A DNA stretch of 64,000 nt. It comes from Malus domestica. Lineage: Eukaryota > Streptophyta > Magnoliopsida > Rosales > Rosaceae. The stretch lies in the NCBI RefSeq assembly GCF_042453785.1, contig NC_091675.1, positions 34,700,501 to 34,764,500 of the forward strand, read 5' to 3'. The notes under the pieces were generated by a model. It saw nothing but the letters and a program-made list of their open reading frames with translations. It searched no databases and was not told the DNA's origin. Positions 23,594 to 36,989 of this stretch are shown piece after piece. A program made the translations under genes and the position numbers. Position 1 is the first letter of the stretch, and each line of letters opens with the position of its first letter.

Positions 23594-25441
23594 CTATTGT
23601 TTCTCGGAAGGCATTCCACTGGTAATTTCAAGTTCCGTCTTGCAGTTGTCCCTCAAATTTTTTAGTGAGACATAACAGTCTTCCTGCCAAACAGAAACCA
23701 GAGAATAAATCACATTAAGATCCCCAAAAGGAAAAGTCACTAGTTAGCAAAATAAATCTAATCTGTAATACAAAGATTTTACAAAATTAGGCTGACTACT
23801 AACACTGCTATACCACAAATTAATTAGTCGAATCCAGGTTTTCCTCCACTGCCTTATGGCCAGCAATAGGATGTGGGACTTCATGTTACAGACTAAAGTT
23901 TCATTAATTAAGGTTCATTGATCAAAAGGCTATGGATCATTAACATAAAACTGAAATAGAGGCAAATGTGAAAGATTTCTCCAAGATAGGTAAAATAAAA
24001 ACGATAAGAAAGTTTCTTCCCAAAGAAAGTGCAAGCCAGGCCATAGTAAACAAAGTTATACTCACAAGATGGTTGCTTTCATGAACAAGCACATCCTTCA
24101 TGTTAAGAAAGAGTGATCTCCACTGACTCGAGAGATCATATTCACTTTTTGACGCTTTGTTTGGGTGTAGTTGGCCCTTAGTATTAATCTCCTTCCCCCT
24201 GACACTTTTCTCAACCAATACGCTCGCTTCTTTTTTACTCCTCTTCAATGCTAAAGATAAAATGTAAAATTAACGAACAATAAACTATTTCAAAGTAAAC
24301 GAAAAAAACAATGTCTACTCTACGTAAACTTACCGTCAAATGAAAGGCAAAAATCGAATTAATGAATAGTAAAAGTATTGCAGAAAGGAAAGAAAAAGCA
24401 ACTTCAAAAAACAAGTTAAGATGTTTCACAATAGCATCATTTCCTACACATTCTGCACAAACTCACCAGCAATTCGACCCTTGATATCCTGGTATTGGAG
24501 ATCCGACAAGATGTGAGCAGCTGATTGTCAGATTGCAAAAGAACCAAACTTATTTCAGTCAACATTTGAACTTCCACCTCACAAGCAAGCAGGTATAAAA
24601 ACTAACATAACAAGGAGTTGTAAATTGTCATACCTTTCAAGCAAAACGAACAAGAGCAATCTTTGAGCAAGTCATCACCTACATTCAAATCAGCACTGCC
24701 ACCACCTTTAAGAGTCGTGCATCTTTCCAACTTTTTGAATTCGTGGGATTTTGAGCAACTTTGCGACCTAGGCAACCTCGACCACTCATTAGAATCATAT
24801 TTGGTTGTTGCCACTTTACCACCTCCAAGATCCTTTTCGTTATTACCGCGAACAACAGTGACTAATCCTTCATATAGAGGACCGCTTTGATTAACTTCTG
24901 AAATGTGTCCGGGTTTATCATATTGACATTTCCCCCCACCACCACAACAGTCTTTCTTACTCATTCCTGAGCATTTTGAAATTGAAGCAATGGACGAGCA
25001 ATTATCCATCAATGCATCACTGACTTCTAGAGCACTGCCCGCATTAGCTCCACTGTCACTGGACCTTTCCCCCATATCATTTGACATAGTCAAGGTAACA
25101 GAATCGCTGTTGTCATTCGACGAATCATCAATGTCACTATAAGTAGGCGAAAACACTGATTCCTGTGTGCCCTTAGGCGAAGACAAAGCTTCAGGGTTAC
25201 AATCTGCTCCAGTTTTGGTCTTGCATTTCTCTCCTACTAAATCCTCAACCCCTAAAGACAATTGCTTTGCAAATTTCGAACCCCTATTTTCCAAATCAAC
25301 AATTTTACCAAACTCATCTCGAGATTTAGCACCCGAAGCAGCTGAAACCATCGAAAGCCCCCTTTTTATGGGCCGGTTGGTCAAATCACTGAGAACCCGT
25401 CGGGATTTGCAAGACCCATCGGTTGAATTATCACTACTCAT
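23594..25441 (-). CDS. Conserved plant protein of unknown function, four coding exons
   Basis: Exons on the minus strand are 25441-24634, 24520-24467, 24250-24066 and 23683-23594. All junctions are GT/AG and the frame is kept throughout, giving 378 residues. The N-terminus has RRVLSDLTNRPIKRG followed by a serine/aspartate-rich stretch and KKDCCGGGGKC. The C-terminal third begins with DCSCSFCLKAAHILSDLQYQ, then DIKGRIAALKRSKKEAS, SLFLNMKDVLVHESNHLEDC and a short tail. I recognise the cysteine motif and following helices as shared by plant proteins without assigned function, but cannot name a family. There is no signal peptide or membrane segment. I start at MSSDNSTDGS; an in-frame ATG at 25501 would add 20 hydrophobic residues and seems less likely. 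A probable 5'UTR intron is 25542-25773. Confidence 0.82.
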
Positions 25442-25541
25442 AGTGCAATTCGGTTGCAAAAGGATAAACAAAATCGAAATATAATCAAGCCAATTAAGCA
25501 TTCAACCTCAAAATCTTGAAACCCTAAAAACCCCAATTCTC

Positions 25542-25773
25542 CTGCACGCCAAAAACAATGGATTCTCCAACTTCTGATCCAAAGGAAACAAAAAAGGAAA
25601 ATCCGAAAAGCAAATTAGTCAATTACAAAGCGGAAACACCATAAATTTGAAAGAAAAAAAAAAGCTGCATATTAGTGAAAAATTAGGAAATCCCAACTGG
25701 AGATTAAACACTAGATATGAAAAAACAAAATGGAAAGTAGAAAACGTGATTAGGGGATAAACAAATTACTGAC
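25542..25773 (-). other. Probable 5'UTR intron of the unknown-function gene
   Basis: The minus-strand donor AAAG/GTCAGT lies at 25774/25773 and the acceptor GGCGTGCAG/GAG at 25542/25541. The intervening 232 bp is A/T-rich. The first, noncoding exon would lie at about 25774-25860, below a promoter around 25.9-26.0 kb. Confidence 0.5.
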
Positions 25774-25861
25774 CTTTCTTTAATCTGGGAAATGTTTGGT
25801 GATTGAGATGGAAGAAATCTGAGTGAGGATCTGGAAATGGACAAGTGTGGGCGGGTTTTTA

Positions 25862-26288
25862 AATTAAAGAAGAGTAAGGGGAATTAAACTAAAACTCAAA
25901 ATTTGTTGAGGCGGGAGTCGATTCAGCCTGACCCGGACCCGCCCTCCTAAGTTTGAAAACTTCAGCAAAGTGTCGCCCAACGCCACTACTAAATGGGGCA
26001 TCTCTCTCTCCCCCCTTTTAAATTTTGAAAATTGAAAAAAAAAACAATCGATATGATATTATATATAATTCATCTTCTCACCTTGGAATGTCATTCTAAC
26101 AACGTCAAGTTTTCCATCCAACAATATCATACAAGTTATTTCTAAAAATGAGTCATGTGATTATTGGACGACAAGCTTCAAAATGTTAGAGTGAGTTAAT
26201 AGATCATGATTTTGAATCAAGGTGATGTATGTGTGTCTCTAAGGTGACAAAATAAAGTTAGCGTATAAGTGACATATCAAACTATTGT
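25862..26288. other. Promoter side of the unknown-function gene; no other gene
   Basis: A GC-richer stretch (25910-25970) with a CT-rich tract (25999-26013) lies just upstream of the presumed first exon. Beyond it the DNA is AT-rich and ends at the LTR starting at 26289. Confidence 0.35.
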
Positions 26289-26701
26289 TGGAATTAACCC
26301 TAATAGCTAATAGTAAACCCTAGAACACAACGCATCAAGATTAGTGAAACCTTACCTGAAGAGCCCACGAACACGATGTAAAGAGACTCTTCTACTCACT
26401 TGGAGACCTGTATATTCTTATGGTGATAGTCCCAAATGAAGAATAGTTTCTCTGTGAGCAGAGAATCCTTTTTTAAATAAAGCAAGGTTACCCACATTCC
26501 ATCCATCGTAGAGGTTGGTTATAGAGCCGTTGCTTTTAGTTCCAATTGTGGAGGAAGTAGTTCTAATACATGCTTCAAAATGCAAAGCACAATGGATGTA
26601 ACTCCTCAATTATAGGACATGGTTTTACACGTATACAAAATCCTAACTGATTTATAATTTCAAACATGTTGACACACCTTTATCACTACTAGTTGAGTCC
26701 A
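26289..26701 (-). repeat. LTR of a minus-oriented element (3' copy), 413 bp
   Basis: It begins TGGAATTAACCCTAATAGC and ends GTTGAGTCCA, matching 36990-37381 over its length. On the minus strand the preceding bases (AAGTGGAAGAATGCAAGAA) are purine-rich, as expected of a polypurine tract ahead of a 3' LTR. A 63-codon ORF present in both copies is a by-product of LTR sequence. Confidence 0.8.
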
Positions 26702-28520
26702 ATTATGATTCTTGCATTCTTCCACTTGGACGTTGACTAGTTGTGGTTTGAAACAACATGTTCATAATAAATCATTCCTAAGTGATCACCATGAGTTTCA
26801 CGCAATCCATATCCTATACACATCTACCAGTAACCATTTGAAAATCGAACTCCATAATACAATGCATGTATCAATACTGCATGCACCCATGAAATCACGA
26901 TATTAAGAATCGCACTGTATGATGTCAATGACATATGCATATATGTACAATCCATACTTCAGTAATCACTACAATTATCACACCTTTTCCTTACACACTC
27001 ATCTATCCAGTGCACTTTAATCAGGCTTATCTTTAGAGCTTTTCATCCTTAAACACTGGACTTCGAGTTGATTTTCTAGCTTCCTGCACAAAACAAACTT
27101 ATCCAATATGTTCTTTGGAACAATCATTGGCCACATTAAGTGCTTTAAATAAGTCTGAATCAATAACCATAGTGTCAATTGAATATAAGCTTGAATGAAA
27201 CAACAAAACACAAACTCGCAGCAATACTAATACATAGTTATAATTCATGCAGTAGCACGTTTTACTCCCACATTCCTACATAATCAAAACTATCATGCAC
27301 ACCCATGTTTGCTACATGTTCTTTGAACACTCCCACTAATCTCGCATATCGAAACTAATAATAAAGATTTACGATAGTGGTACGTTTCTAGAAAATTGTA
27401 TGCAACAAATCTTTCCAGAGACATATCAACTATTCCTTATGTGAATGTGCAATAGCCGTATAGATCCTTATTTGATTAGTCATAATCTCCATCCTTACAT
27501 TCGCAAGTTGATCTCCTGTATCACCGTCAAACAGTCCTCCTTTTACTTTAAAAATTGAGGTCATGCACAAGTCCAAAAAACTTTCACAAAGTAGTACAAT
27601 TAGCCATTATTCTAACTAGTTAGCCACTAAGTTTATTTATTGCACGGATTCTTTTAATCAAACCAGAAAGGATCCTTACGACGAAAGAGTACAATACAGA
27701 ATAATTTGCAAGACGTAAGGCAAAACAAATATTATCACTCCTATTAATTTAAATAAGGAAAAATTAGTATCCGGTCTTTAGTTACTAATGTTTATTGAAT
27801 AAAACCTTATTACTTTTCAGATTTTGATCCAAGTCCCTAGCATTAATGTAATGAATTTACATGTCAGTTACATAATGTTTTAAAATAAAAACTAATAATT
27901 GATTTAGGATTTTAATACTCACACCTTTATTAAACTCCTAACTAATTTTTAAGCCAAAACATTTCCAAAATAAATAAAAAATTAGAATAAGTTTGTACCC
28001 ATTAGCTTTTTAGAAAATGTTTTCAATTTTTTAATCTTATATGTACCTATTCATGTAATTTTTTTCAAATTTTTAATCTTAAAATGTACCCATTCTTAAA
28101 TATACCAATTTGTTATATGTAAAATGTACCATTTTTTTTATATAAAATCTATTCAATTTTTCTTCTAATTCATTTTTAATCTTATATGGGTACATTCTTT
28201 TTCTTTGATTTGAGAATGATTTCATGTAAAATTTTATCAAAGAAATTTACTAAAGTTATTAAGCCTAATATCTTCTTCTTCTTTTTTTGTCTGTGTGGTT
28301 TTGAAGAATGTACCCATGTTTTGGTACAATAATTTGTTTTGTTAATTTTGATGAATGCACCCATGTTTATACACACACACACACACATAGATACATAGAA
28401 TAGTATAATTTATATTTTAATATTTTTAATCCCACAAATTATGAGTTTTTATTTAAAATCTCATTAACATAAAGAACTATGAATTTTTATTTTTATTTTA
28501 AAAAATATATTAACATAAAT
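26702..28520 (-). mobile_element. Internal region of the LTR element, left part, no coding capacity
   Basis: There is no gag or pol motif in any frame. From 27980 to 28370 a word like TGTACCCAT recurs in both orientations within T-rich DNA, which may be a further small insertion. An (AC)n run lies at 28369-28386. The region ends where the Gypsy LTR begins at 28521. Confidence 0.55.
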
Positions 28521-30496
28521 TGACACACCCCAACTGGAGTCGAGAAGTGATGGCCGTCACGTAAGAGTGATATAGCCAAGTGCACAACAAAAGTGATAAA
28601 AGAGACGTGAATAATTCAAAACCAAAACTAATCTTATTTAACTAGAGATACCATGTAAGTGTGTGAAAGTGATCAAATATAAGATACACGTATATCAGAG
28701 CATAGGTAAAACGAAAGTGCAGTCGAACTAACTAATTACTAATTATACAAACAGGGAGAAGATCCCTACTTTTATTTATGGAAATGTCAGAACCGCCGTG
28801 TAGTCCTCGTGAGCCACCAAAGACGAGCAGCTACCTAGAACCTGAAGGGGTGCAAAACAAAAGGGTGAGTGGGCAAAAACAAAACTTTAGAAAAACACAT
28901 TTATCTTTGTGAACATATAACCCCTCTCCGTAAAACCCGTATAATATCCAAGAAATAGTAATATGCACATATATAAAAACAATGTTCAAGAGCAGTGAAA
29001 ACATAATTATGCCATGTCATAACATTCAACACTAAAATATGTAAGTCAGGTGAAACATCGATATAAATTAGCATGCCAGCCGGAGTCACCTAACATAACC
29101 TATACGACTGAACCTATAACTCATCAACATATGTCTGCACACGAGTCGGAGTCAGCTAATGTGACTTGTACGACAGGCTGGGTGTAAATAAGTACGCTCA
29201 AGTGCTACGATCATGTGAAAGCTGTGCAATAAATCGCGGGTCACCTACGAGTCGGAACCACCTATTATGGTATGTATGACATGTCATCACCAAAACTTGG
29301 ATCCAAGGTGAGCGTGCGGTGCGTGAGGTGAACAATCACGTGAAAGTTGTGCCCTGGCCTCGGGCGGGAGCATTAACACCAAGGTGCAGCATAATAAGCT
29401 CTAAATGCATAAATGCATAGCAATATGCAATGAAATAAGATCAATCACATGCCAACTCACCTGAAGCTTACCTGAACCTTCGCAACATCAAATAGTATAA
29501 TTCACAATTCATACTAATGCAACAGTATAGTAGTAAGTGGAATAGACATGGCATACAAGGCATAAATTCATTTAAAAATGTTTTTGGAAATCGAAAAGTA
29601 GTTATATATATAGAGAGAGAAAACAAATGCCCACTCACTGATTAGTAGCAGGATTGTAGCCCCTAGCCTCGCTTGTCCACGCTCGTCTTCGAGGTACGTC
29701 TCACCTTCTTCTTCTCCGGTCACTCGCCAGTTTCTATTAGAAGTCCAAAATCAAATAAAAAATGGTCAAAAAGTCCCTGGACAGCTTTGGCCAAAACTGG
29801 AGTTCCTAGAAACCGTGTGATCCGACGTCAACGCAACCTCAAACCTACTCTAGAGTGTTAGGGAAGTTAGCGTGGGAACCTTTCCAAATCCTAAAACCTC
29901 TTAATCTTATCGGGATCACGTCGGAGAAACTTTGCTCCATGTCGAATCTCACGAGTTAACGGGTTACAACTCACCAACTCGAAAACTAAGGGTACCACTA
30001 GGTTTGTGAAGTCGAAAGGATAGTGATGGTGGTGATTTCCAGTTCGATCCGTGTTGATTCGAGGTGTAAGTCAGCGAGGGTGTCTCGAGTGCAAGAAGAA
30101 GAAGAAAGAGGAAGTCTCAAGAAGGAGAGAGAGAAGGGAGAGTGTGGGTGTGTATGTTCCGATTGGGTAGAAGAAAGAGATATATTTTAATTGGTCCAAA
30201 TGAAATAAAAGCCCAAATAGCTAATGGAGGCCAAGGAAATAGGAATTAATATGATTGGTTCTTTATTTTGGCCCGTTACGCACTCTATATATATTCGTAA
30301 CCATTTCATTATGCTTCCCATTCAAGTCTAACTCGCGTCATCACACCCGTGACGTTTGGTACGATTTAATTACAATGATAGAAATAATAATTTAGAACTG
30401 GATATGTACATCCACGTCACTTAGCCAACGAGGGCATATTCATCATTTTACACACTCGAGGAGAAAATATATATAATAATTTAGGGCGGGTCGTCA
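28521..30496 (-). mobile_element. Gypsy 3' LTR, 1,976 bp
   Basis: The plus strand reads TGACACACCCC at the left and GGGCGGGTCGTCA at the right, so the LTR has TG...CA ends. On the minus strand the bases immediately ahead of it are TTCTTATGGGGGTAGACTA, a clear polypurine tract. It directly follows the pol remnant on the same strand. The matching 5' LTR is absent because the element is cut at about 33180. Confidence 0.82.
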
Positions 30497-33180
30497 TAGT
30501 CTACCCCCATAAGAAAATTTCGTGCCCGAAATTCCTACACATAAACAACACATCAATAACCATAAAATAGACGTGGATACAAGTCTCGCATACGCTCTTC
30601 AGTTTCCCAGGTGTCCTCATTGACTAAATGGTTCCTTCACAAAATTTTCACCATACGAACGGTATTGTTCCGAAGAACCTTATCTTTCCAATCTAAGATT
30701 GTCACTGGTTCCTCTCGTAGGTCAAATCCAAGTTAATCTCCAATGGCTGAGGAGGAATTACATGCGATGGATCATAGACATAGTGACAAACCATAGACAC
30801 ATGGAAAACGTCATGTACCTTTGATAACTCTAGAGGTAGCTCAAGCCTGTAGGAAACTTCACCAACTCGCTCGGTGATCTAATACGGTCCAATATACCGA
30901 GGACTTAATTTACCTTTCTTACCAAACCGTACCACACCTTTCCACGGAGATAACTTTAAAAATACCCATTCTCCAACTTTATATACTCTGTCAATGGTAT
31001 GTTTATCGGTGATACTCTTATGTTGATCCTGGGCTGCTTTCAGGCTAGCTTTAATCACTTGAATATTCTGCGTGGTCTCATCCACAATCTCAGGGCCCAC
31101 TAGCACTCTCTCACCAACTTCAGACCAACATAACAGGGTATGTCATGGTTTACCATAAAGCGCCTGAAAATGTGACATGCCAATGTTAGAATGATAACTG
31201 TTATTATAAGAAAACTCAATCAAAGCTAAAAGCTTATGCCAAGCATTGCCTGCAAAACTGAGGATCTCAGCATATCTTCTGGTGTCTGAATGGTTCTCTC
31301 AGATTGTCCATCCGTCTATGGGTGATAAGCCGTGCTGTAGAGCAATCTCGAACTAAGGGCTTCTTGGAAAGCTACCCAAAATTTAGAAGTGAACCTGGGA
31401 TCCCGATCATAAATGATACTCACTGGAACACCATGATATTTGACAATTTTTGAAATGAACCATTCTGCCAACTGACTCAACGAGTAATTTTCTTGAACGG
31501 GTATGAAGTATGCTGACTTGGTGAGTCGATCAACTATCACCCAAATACCATCATAACCATTCCACGTACGAGGTAACTTGTACACGAAATCCATGGTAAT
31601 ATCTTCCCATTTCCACTGAGGTACATGAAGTGGCTGTAATAACCCAAAAGGTTTCTTCCTCTCTGCCTTGACTTGTTGACAAACTGCACAACGACTCACA
31701 TACGTAGCAATCTCTCTTTTCATACCAGGCCAATAATATAAAGGTCGAATGGTGTGATACATCTTGGTACTCCCAGGATGCATTGCATATGCCGAAATAT
31801 GTGCTTCATCAAGTATATCTTTCTTTAATTCTGCTATGTCTGGTACATACATCCGATCACCCTGCATAACCATACCATCGGGTCTCCGAATCCTGAGGTC
31901 TTTCTTTTTCCCTCTAGACACTGCTTGTATTAACTCCTGAGATTCAGGATCATTCGCCTGAGCTTTGAGTACACGATCCAGCAAAATTGGCCTAACTTGA
32001 AAATTAGCAAGTAGAGCTCATTGGTAATCTTCCCCTAATGTGACTCTAATAGATTGCAACTCCGTCAAGAGTGGAACATTGTGTGCATAAAGTGTGTTGA
32101 GTCGACCCTGGGATTTCCTGCTTGAAGCATCTGTTACAGAATTTGCATAACCAGAATGATACTCAATCATAATCACTGAGCAACTCAACCCATCTCCGTT
32201 GCCTGAGATTAAGATCTTTCTGAGTAAAAATATATTTAAGACTTTTATGGTCGATGAAGATCAGACATGTTTCCCCGTACAAATAATGCCTCTAGATTTT
32301 CAATGCAAAGATAATAGCGACTAACTCGAGATCATGAGTGGGATAATTCATTTCGTGGGGCTTTAATTGTCACAAGGCATACACGATCACTCTACCATGC
32401 TGTCTTAGTACACAACCCAAGCCATTCAAAGAACCATCGCTATAAATCTCAAGTTCCCACTGTCATCTAGAAGTGCCAACATAGGTGCATAAGTGAGACA
32501 ATACTTTAGTTGCTAAAGACTTCGCTCACAATCATCACTCCACTCAAATTTAACTCCCTTCCGAGTTAACCTCGTCAATGGCAGAGTAATAGCTGAGAAA
32601 TCCTTCACAAAAAGTCGATAATAGCCGGTTAGACCAAGAAAACTCAGTACTTCTATGGCAGTACAAGGATGTTCCCAATTCTCTACTGCAGCTACCTCCT
32701 AAGGGTCTATAAGAATACCCTGGGTTGATATCACATGTCCTAAGAACGACACTTGATCCAACCAAAATTGACATTTACTAAATTTTGCATATAGTTGATT
32801 TCCCTTAACTAGTATGCTCCGCCTTAGATTTAGAATATACCAAAATATCATCAATGAAGATAATAACAAAGTTGTCGAGATACAATCGAAATACCTGATT
32901 CATTAGGTCTATAAAGGCTGCTGGAGCATTAGTTAACCCGAATGGCATCACCAGAAACTCGTAATGACCATAACGAGTTTGAAATATTGTCTTCAAGACA
33001 TTCTCACTCCTGATCTTCAGCTGATAATACCCAGATCTCATATCAATCTTTGAAACCACACATGCACCCCGAAACTGGTAAAAAAGATCATCAATACGAA
33101 GTAACGGATAATGGTTTTTAATCGTTACCCGGTTCAACTATCAATAATCAATACATAAGATTAGAGTCCCGTCGATCTTG
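30497..33180 (-). pseudogene. Gypsy pol pseudogene: reverse transcriptase, RNase H, integrase, C-terminal region
   Basis: In minus-strand order: RT from about 33180 (TLRLCIDY-type start, then [14 protein letters not shown], and the catalytic FIDDILVYS near 32830). RNase H pieces follow (GSLNGLGCVLRQHGRVIVYA near 32400). Integrase lies at 31984-31316 (HPGSTKMYHTIRPLYYWPGM, CAVCQQVKAERKKPFG, VDRLTKSAYFIP, DRDPRFTSKFW). An integrase tail follows near 31100-30880 (VGEWVFLKLSPWKGVVRFGK). An in-frame TAG replaces the expected Q straight after STAYHP, and other stops and frame changes break the ORF. The domain order RT-RH-INT marks Gypsy. Gag, protease and the 5' LTR are missing. Confidence 0.88.
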
Positions 33181-34944
33181 AGTCCCAATAACCATAATCA
33201 ATTGTCTTCGATCCCGGATGCACCACCACCACGTCGTCTCCCTGATCGCGTCAACCGAGGTATTCCTAAACTTACTTATGAAGCCGACCCTAGATGCAAA
33301 ACTAGGTATCCGGTGAGTAAGCCCAACCCTGAGTCTAATGTGTTATACCCGTTAAGTAATTATGTGTCTACCAGTCACCTGTCAGAATCAAATAAGTCGT
33401 TTGTGCATCAATTATCTACTGTATCTATTCCTAACAATGTGCATGAGGCTTTAACTGATCCACGTTGGCAAGTAGCAATTAATGAAGAGTTAAAGTCTTT
33501 GAAGAAGAATGCTACCTGGGAGATCATAGATTTGCCAACTGCCAAGAAACCTGTGGGATGCAAATGGGTCTATACTGTGAAATACAAAGCAGATGGGACG
33601 GTGGATCGTTTCAAGGCAAGACTGGTAGCAAAAGGATACACTAAAAAATATGGAATCGACTACACAGATACATTTGCACCTGTAGCGAAGATCAACACAG
33701 TTCGTGTTTTGTTGTCCTTGGCTGCAAATCTTAATTGGCCCTTACAACAGTTTGATGTGAAGAATGCCTTCTTGCATGGAGACTTGACAGAAGAGATTTA
33801 TATGGATCTTCCACCGGGATGTAATGCTCCAGATAAATAGAAAAGAAAAGTGTGCAGGTTGAAGAAATCCTTGTATGGCTTGAAGCAGTCCCCTCGAGCA
33901 TGATTCGGAAGATTCACAAAATCTATGAGAGCATTTGGTTATAGACAAAGTAACTTTGATCATACTTTGTTCTTGAAAAGACAGAATGGGAAGCTTACTG
34001 CACTTATTGTGTATGTAGACGATATGGTGGTAACAGGTAATGATCTGGAAAAACGTGCGGCCTTGCAAAGATACCTGTCTACAGAATTTGAAATGAATGA
34101 CCTTGGATCCCTGAAATATTTTTTAGGGATTGAGGTGTCGAGAAGCAGTTCTGGAATTTTTTTGTCTCAGAGGAAGTATATTATTGATTTGTTGCACGAA
34201 ACTGGCATGTCAGCTTGTCAGCCAGTAGCTACACCATTAGAAGAAGGATTGAAGCTTAATGTTGATCCTAATCAAGTACCAGTTGACAAAGGAAGATACC
34301 AAAGGTTAGTAAGCCGTTTGATGTATTTGGCACACACAAGACCGGACCTTACTTATGCCTTGAGTGTAGTGAGTCAATACATGCATGATCCTGAAGAACA
34401 ACATATGAATGTCTTGATGAGAATATTGCGATATTTGAAGGGAAGTCCGGGCAAAGGAATTTTGTTTAAGAAGAATAATCACTTTAGTGTTGAAGGTTAT
34501 ACTGATGCAGACTGGGCAGGTTCCATTGATGATAGACGTTTAACATCAAGTTACTTTACGTTTGTTGGGGGTAACTTGGTTACATGGAGAAGTAAGAAAC
34601 AGAATGTGGTTGCCCATTCCAGTGCAGAAGCATAATACAGAGGTATGGCTTTGGGGATTTGTGAAATTTTGTGGATTAAGCTTCTGTTAAGTGATTTGGG
34701 TATACAACATGATTAGCCCATGAAATTATTTTGTGATAATAAAGCTGCTCATGACATTGCACATAATCTGGTACAACATGATAGAACAAAGCATGTTGAA
34801 GTTGATCGGTTCTTCATCAAAGAAAAATTGGAAGGGAAAATAATTGAAGTACCGGCGATAAGAACAGAAGATCAGTTGGCAGATATCCTCATAAAAGCTG
34901 TTTCGAGTCACAAGTTTTCAAGTTTCTTAACAAGTTGGGCATGA
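33181..34944 (+). pseudogene. Copia pol pseudogene: reverse transcriptase and RNase H
   Basis: One plus-strand frame runs the whole length with four in-frame stops (33838, 33901, 34633, 34714) and no frameshift. It begins partway through pol ([20 protein letters not shown]). It then gives [80 protein letters not shown], the catalytic YVDDMVVTGND, YLAHTRPDLTYALSVVSQ, YTDADWAGSIDDRRLTS and FCDNKAAHDIAHN. These are Copia RT and RNase H landmarks. Gag, protease and integrase are absent. The left end abuts the Gypsy RT without any LTR. Confidence 0.92.
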
Positions 34945-34974
34945 GCGACATATATGCACCAACTTGAGGGGGAG

Positions 34975-35136
34975 TGTTGACTTTTGTATTTTAGGTAGGA
35001 TCCCTAATTGATATGTAATCCCATGTAATCACTTGTAATTAGTTTTCTTTCCTTTTATGTTAGGGTTGTGCACCTATAAGTTCCTCTTATAGAGAAGAAT
35101 ATATCATCATTCAAAGCATTCTCTTCTTAAAATACA
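34975..35136 (+). repeat. Copia 3' LTR, about 162 bp
   Basis: The polypurine tract TTGAGGGGGAG lies directly ahead of TGTTGACTTTTGTATTTTAG. The block contains a CCTCTTATAGAGAAG stretch and ends AAAATACA. It follows the Copia RNase H stop by about 30 bp. The right boundary is inferred from the TG...CA rule. Confidence 0.7.
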
Positions 35137-36989
35137 TAACCAATGATCACGAAAATGTGCATTGTAAGAGAAGACACATGTACATACTATATATCAAAAA
35201 ATCAAGCATTTTCGCGGTCCATATATGTGCCATTGATTAAGCTTTATTCAAGACATAATTTGCCAATCAATTTATGTGCATCGACATCTCTCATGAAGAG
35301 CAAAATATATAACAACATGATTTTCCCACGCTTAAAAAAAAAAATAATAATTCTATGACATGGCAAAAAACAATTTCTATCTCATGCTTTCATAAAATTG
35401 GTCCCTTACATACCTATAATGAGGCTCATAGCAGAAGCATTCGTAAATAAAAACAAAGAACTTTACCTCTTGATCACGCATTACATAGGTTACCTCATGA
35501 AAAACTTTCAACACCCTTGGGCAAAACTTTCACAAACTTTAATGAAATAAATTCATACAATGCCATCCTAATTGAACCAAAAATAATGATCTACACCTTT
35601 GGACAAGGAGACCATCGATCCCTTTTTTATAATTAAGATGCAAGTTTGATCAAAGAACCTTGAAATCACTAGTCCTAATATCAACCAATGTCAATGTGTC
35701 AATATATATATATATATCAACATGTATAATAGTGTAGTCAAGAAGACATTACCTATATGCAAAGAGTGTACCAACAAACAACATATTGGAAGTGTAAAAT
35801 GATGAATGATTACCTACCTGGAGAAGTCATTGATGAAACCAACGAATAGCTTATACTCCGCAAACCCTGATGTGAAACAACTTCAAATATTAAACACAGA
35901 TTTATGTTAAACCATTGGGCAAGAAAAATAAACTGTCAAATATGCATTATGCATCCTTATTTGTATAGCTATTTCACAAAATTCACATTCCAACATGAAT
36001 CACATCTTTGGACAAAAGACTAAAGTTGCCTTATGGAATCATGAAATACTATACACTGAGTCACAATTTGAATCAATCATTTTTTCTTTCTTTGGAAAGA
36101 TTAGTCTCATGTTATAAACTGTTAGTCACAAATTTATGTAAAAATTACCCTGAACAAAATTTGTTCAAGAATACTTTATCATGGTTATTGCTCCTGCAAA
36201 AAGCCTTTGGTTTCAATAACCTTGGAGATGAGTTATCTTTATCATGATGCCTTTCAACCAGTGTCTTAAAAACTTTATACACATGAACCATTAATAATGA
36301 CAACCATAAACCACAATTAAGTTTTTGTCATATAAAATTCCTAATAATCCCACTTTTTCGTGAAGATTATTTGTTTGGAGTCTTTAACAAGATGAATCAA
36401 AACTGTTAGCGACATAACACTATAGCTTTGCAATTGTCCAATTCATTAGCAAGCCATTAATTACCTATACATATATGTTGTTTTGGAAGGAGAGTTTAAT
36501 AACAAGTTTACTTGTATATGAAACTTGCTAGCAACACCACAAGATTAAAAGTACGTAAATACTACCTGAAGAAGCTATGGATGACCACACAAGAGAGAAC
36601 TTCTACTCCCACTAATTAACTCAGTTTACCTTTATTGATCAAGATTGAATGATCTATTTTCAATCTCTAGACTCCAATATTTCAAGCTACCTTCATGTCA
36701 GACTTAACCAATATATTCTTGCAAGATAAGAATTAGCCATTTAAATCAATCAAACACATATAACAAGTTTGAAGGACAACAAGTTCTAATGCTACCATTT
36801 AACAACTTCAAATGGCAAGAAACACAGGCTTGAAATAGCATACATATATATCAATATACACTCCAGTTTCATTAAGTTTGGAAAAATAAAGAATTATATA
36901 TATTAGGTTTTCCCAGCAAATATGAATCTAATCATTATCAGAGTGATTGGAAATAATGCATTGGATCTAGGGCCTGTTATACCAAATAT
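35137..36989 (-). mobile_element. Internal region of the LTR element, right part, no coding capacity
   Basis: There is no gag-pol motif. Next to the right LTR, the minus strand reads TTTGGTATAACAGGCCC, resembling the initiator-tRNA primer-binding site TGGTATCAGAGCC with changes. This supports minus orientation and a 5' LTR at 36990-37381. Confidence 0.55.
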
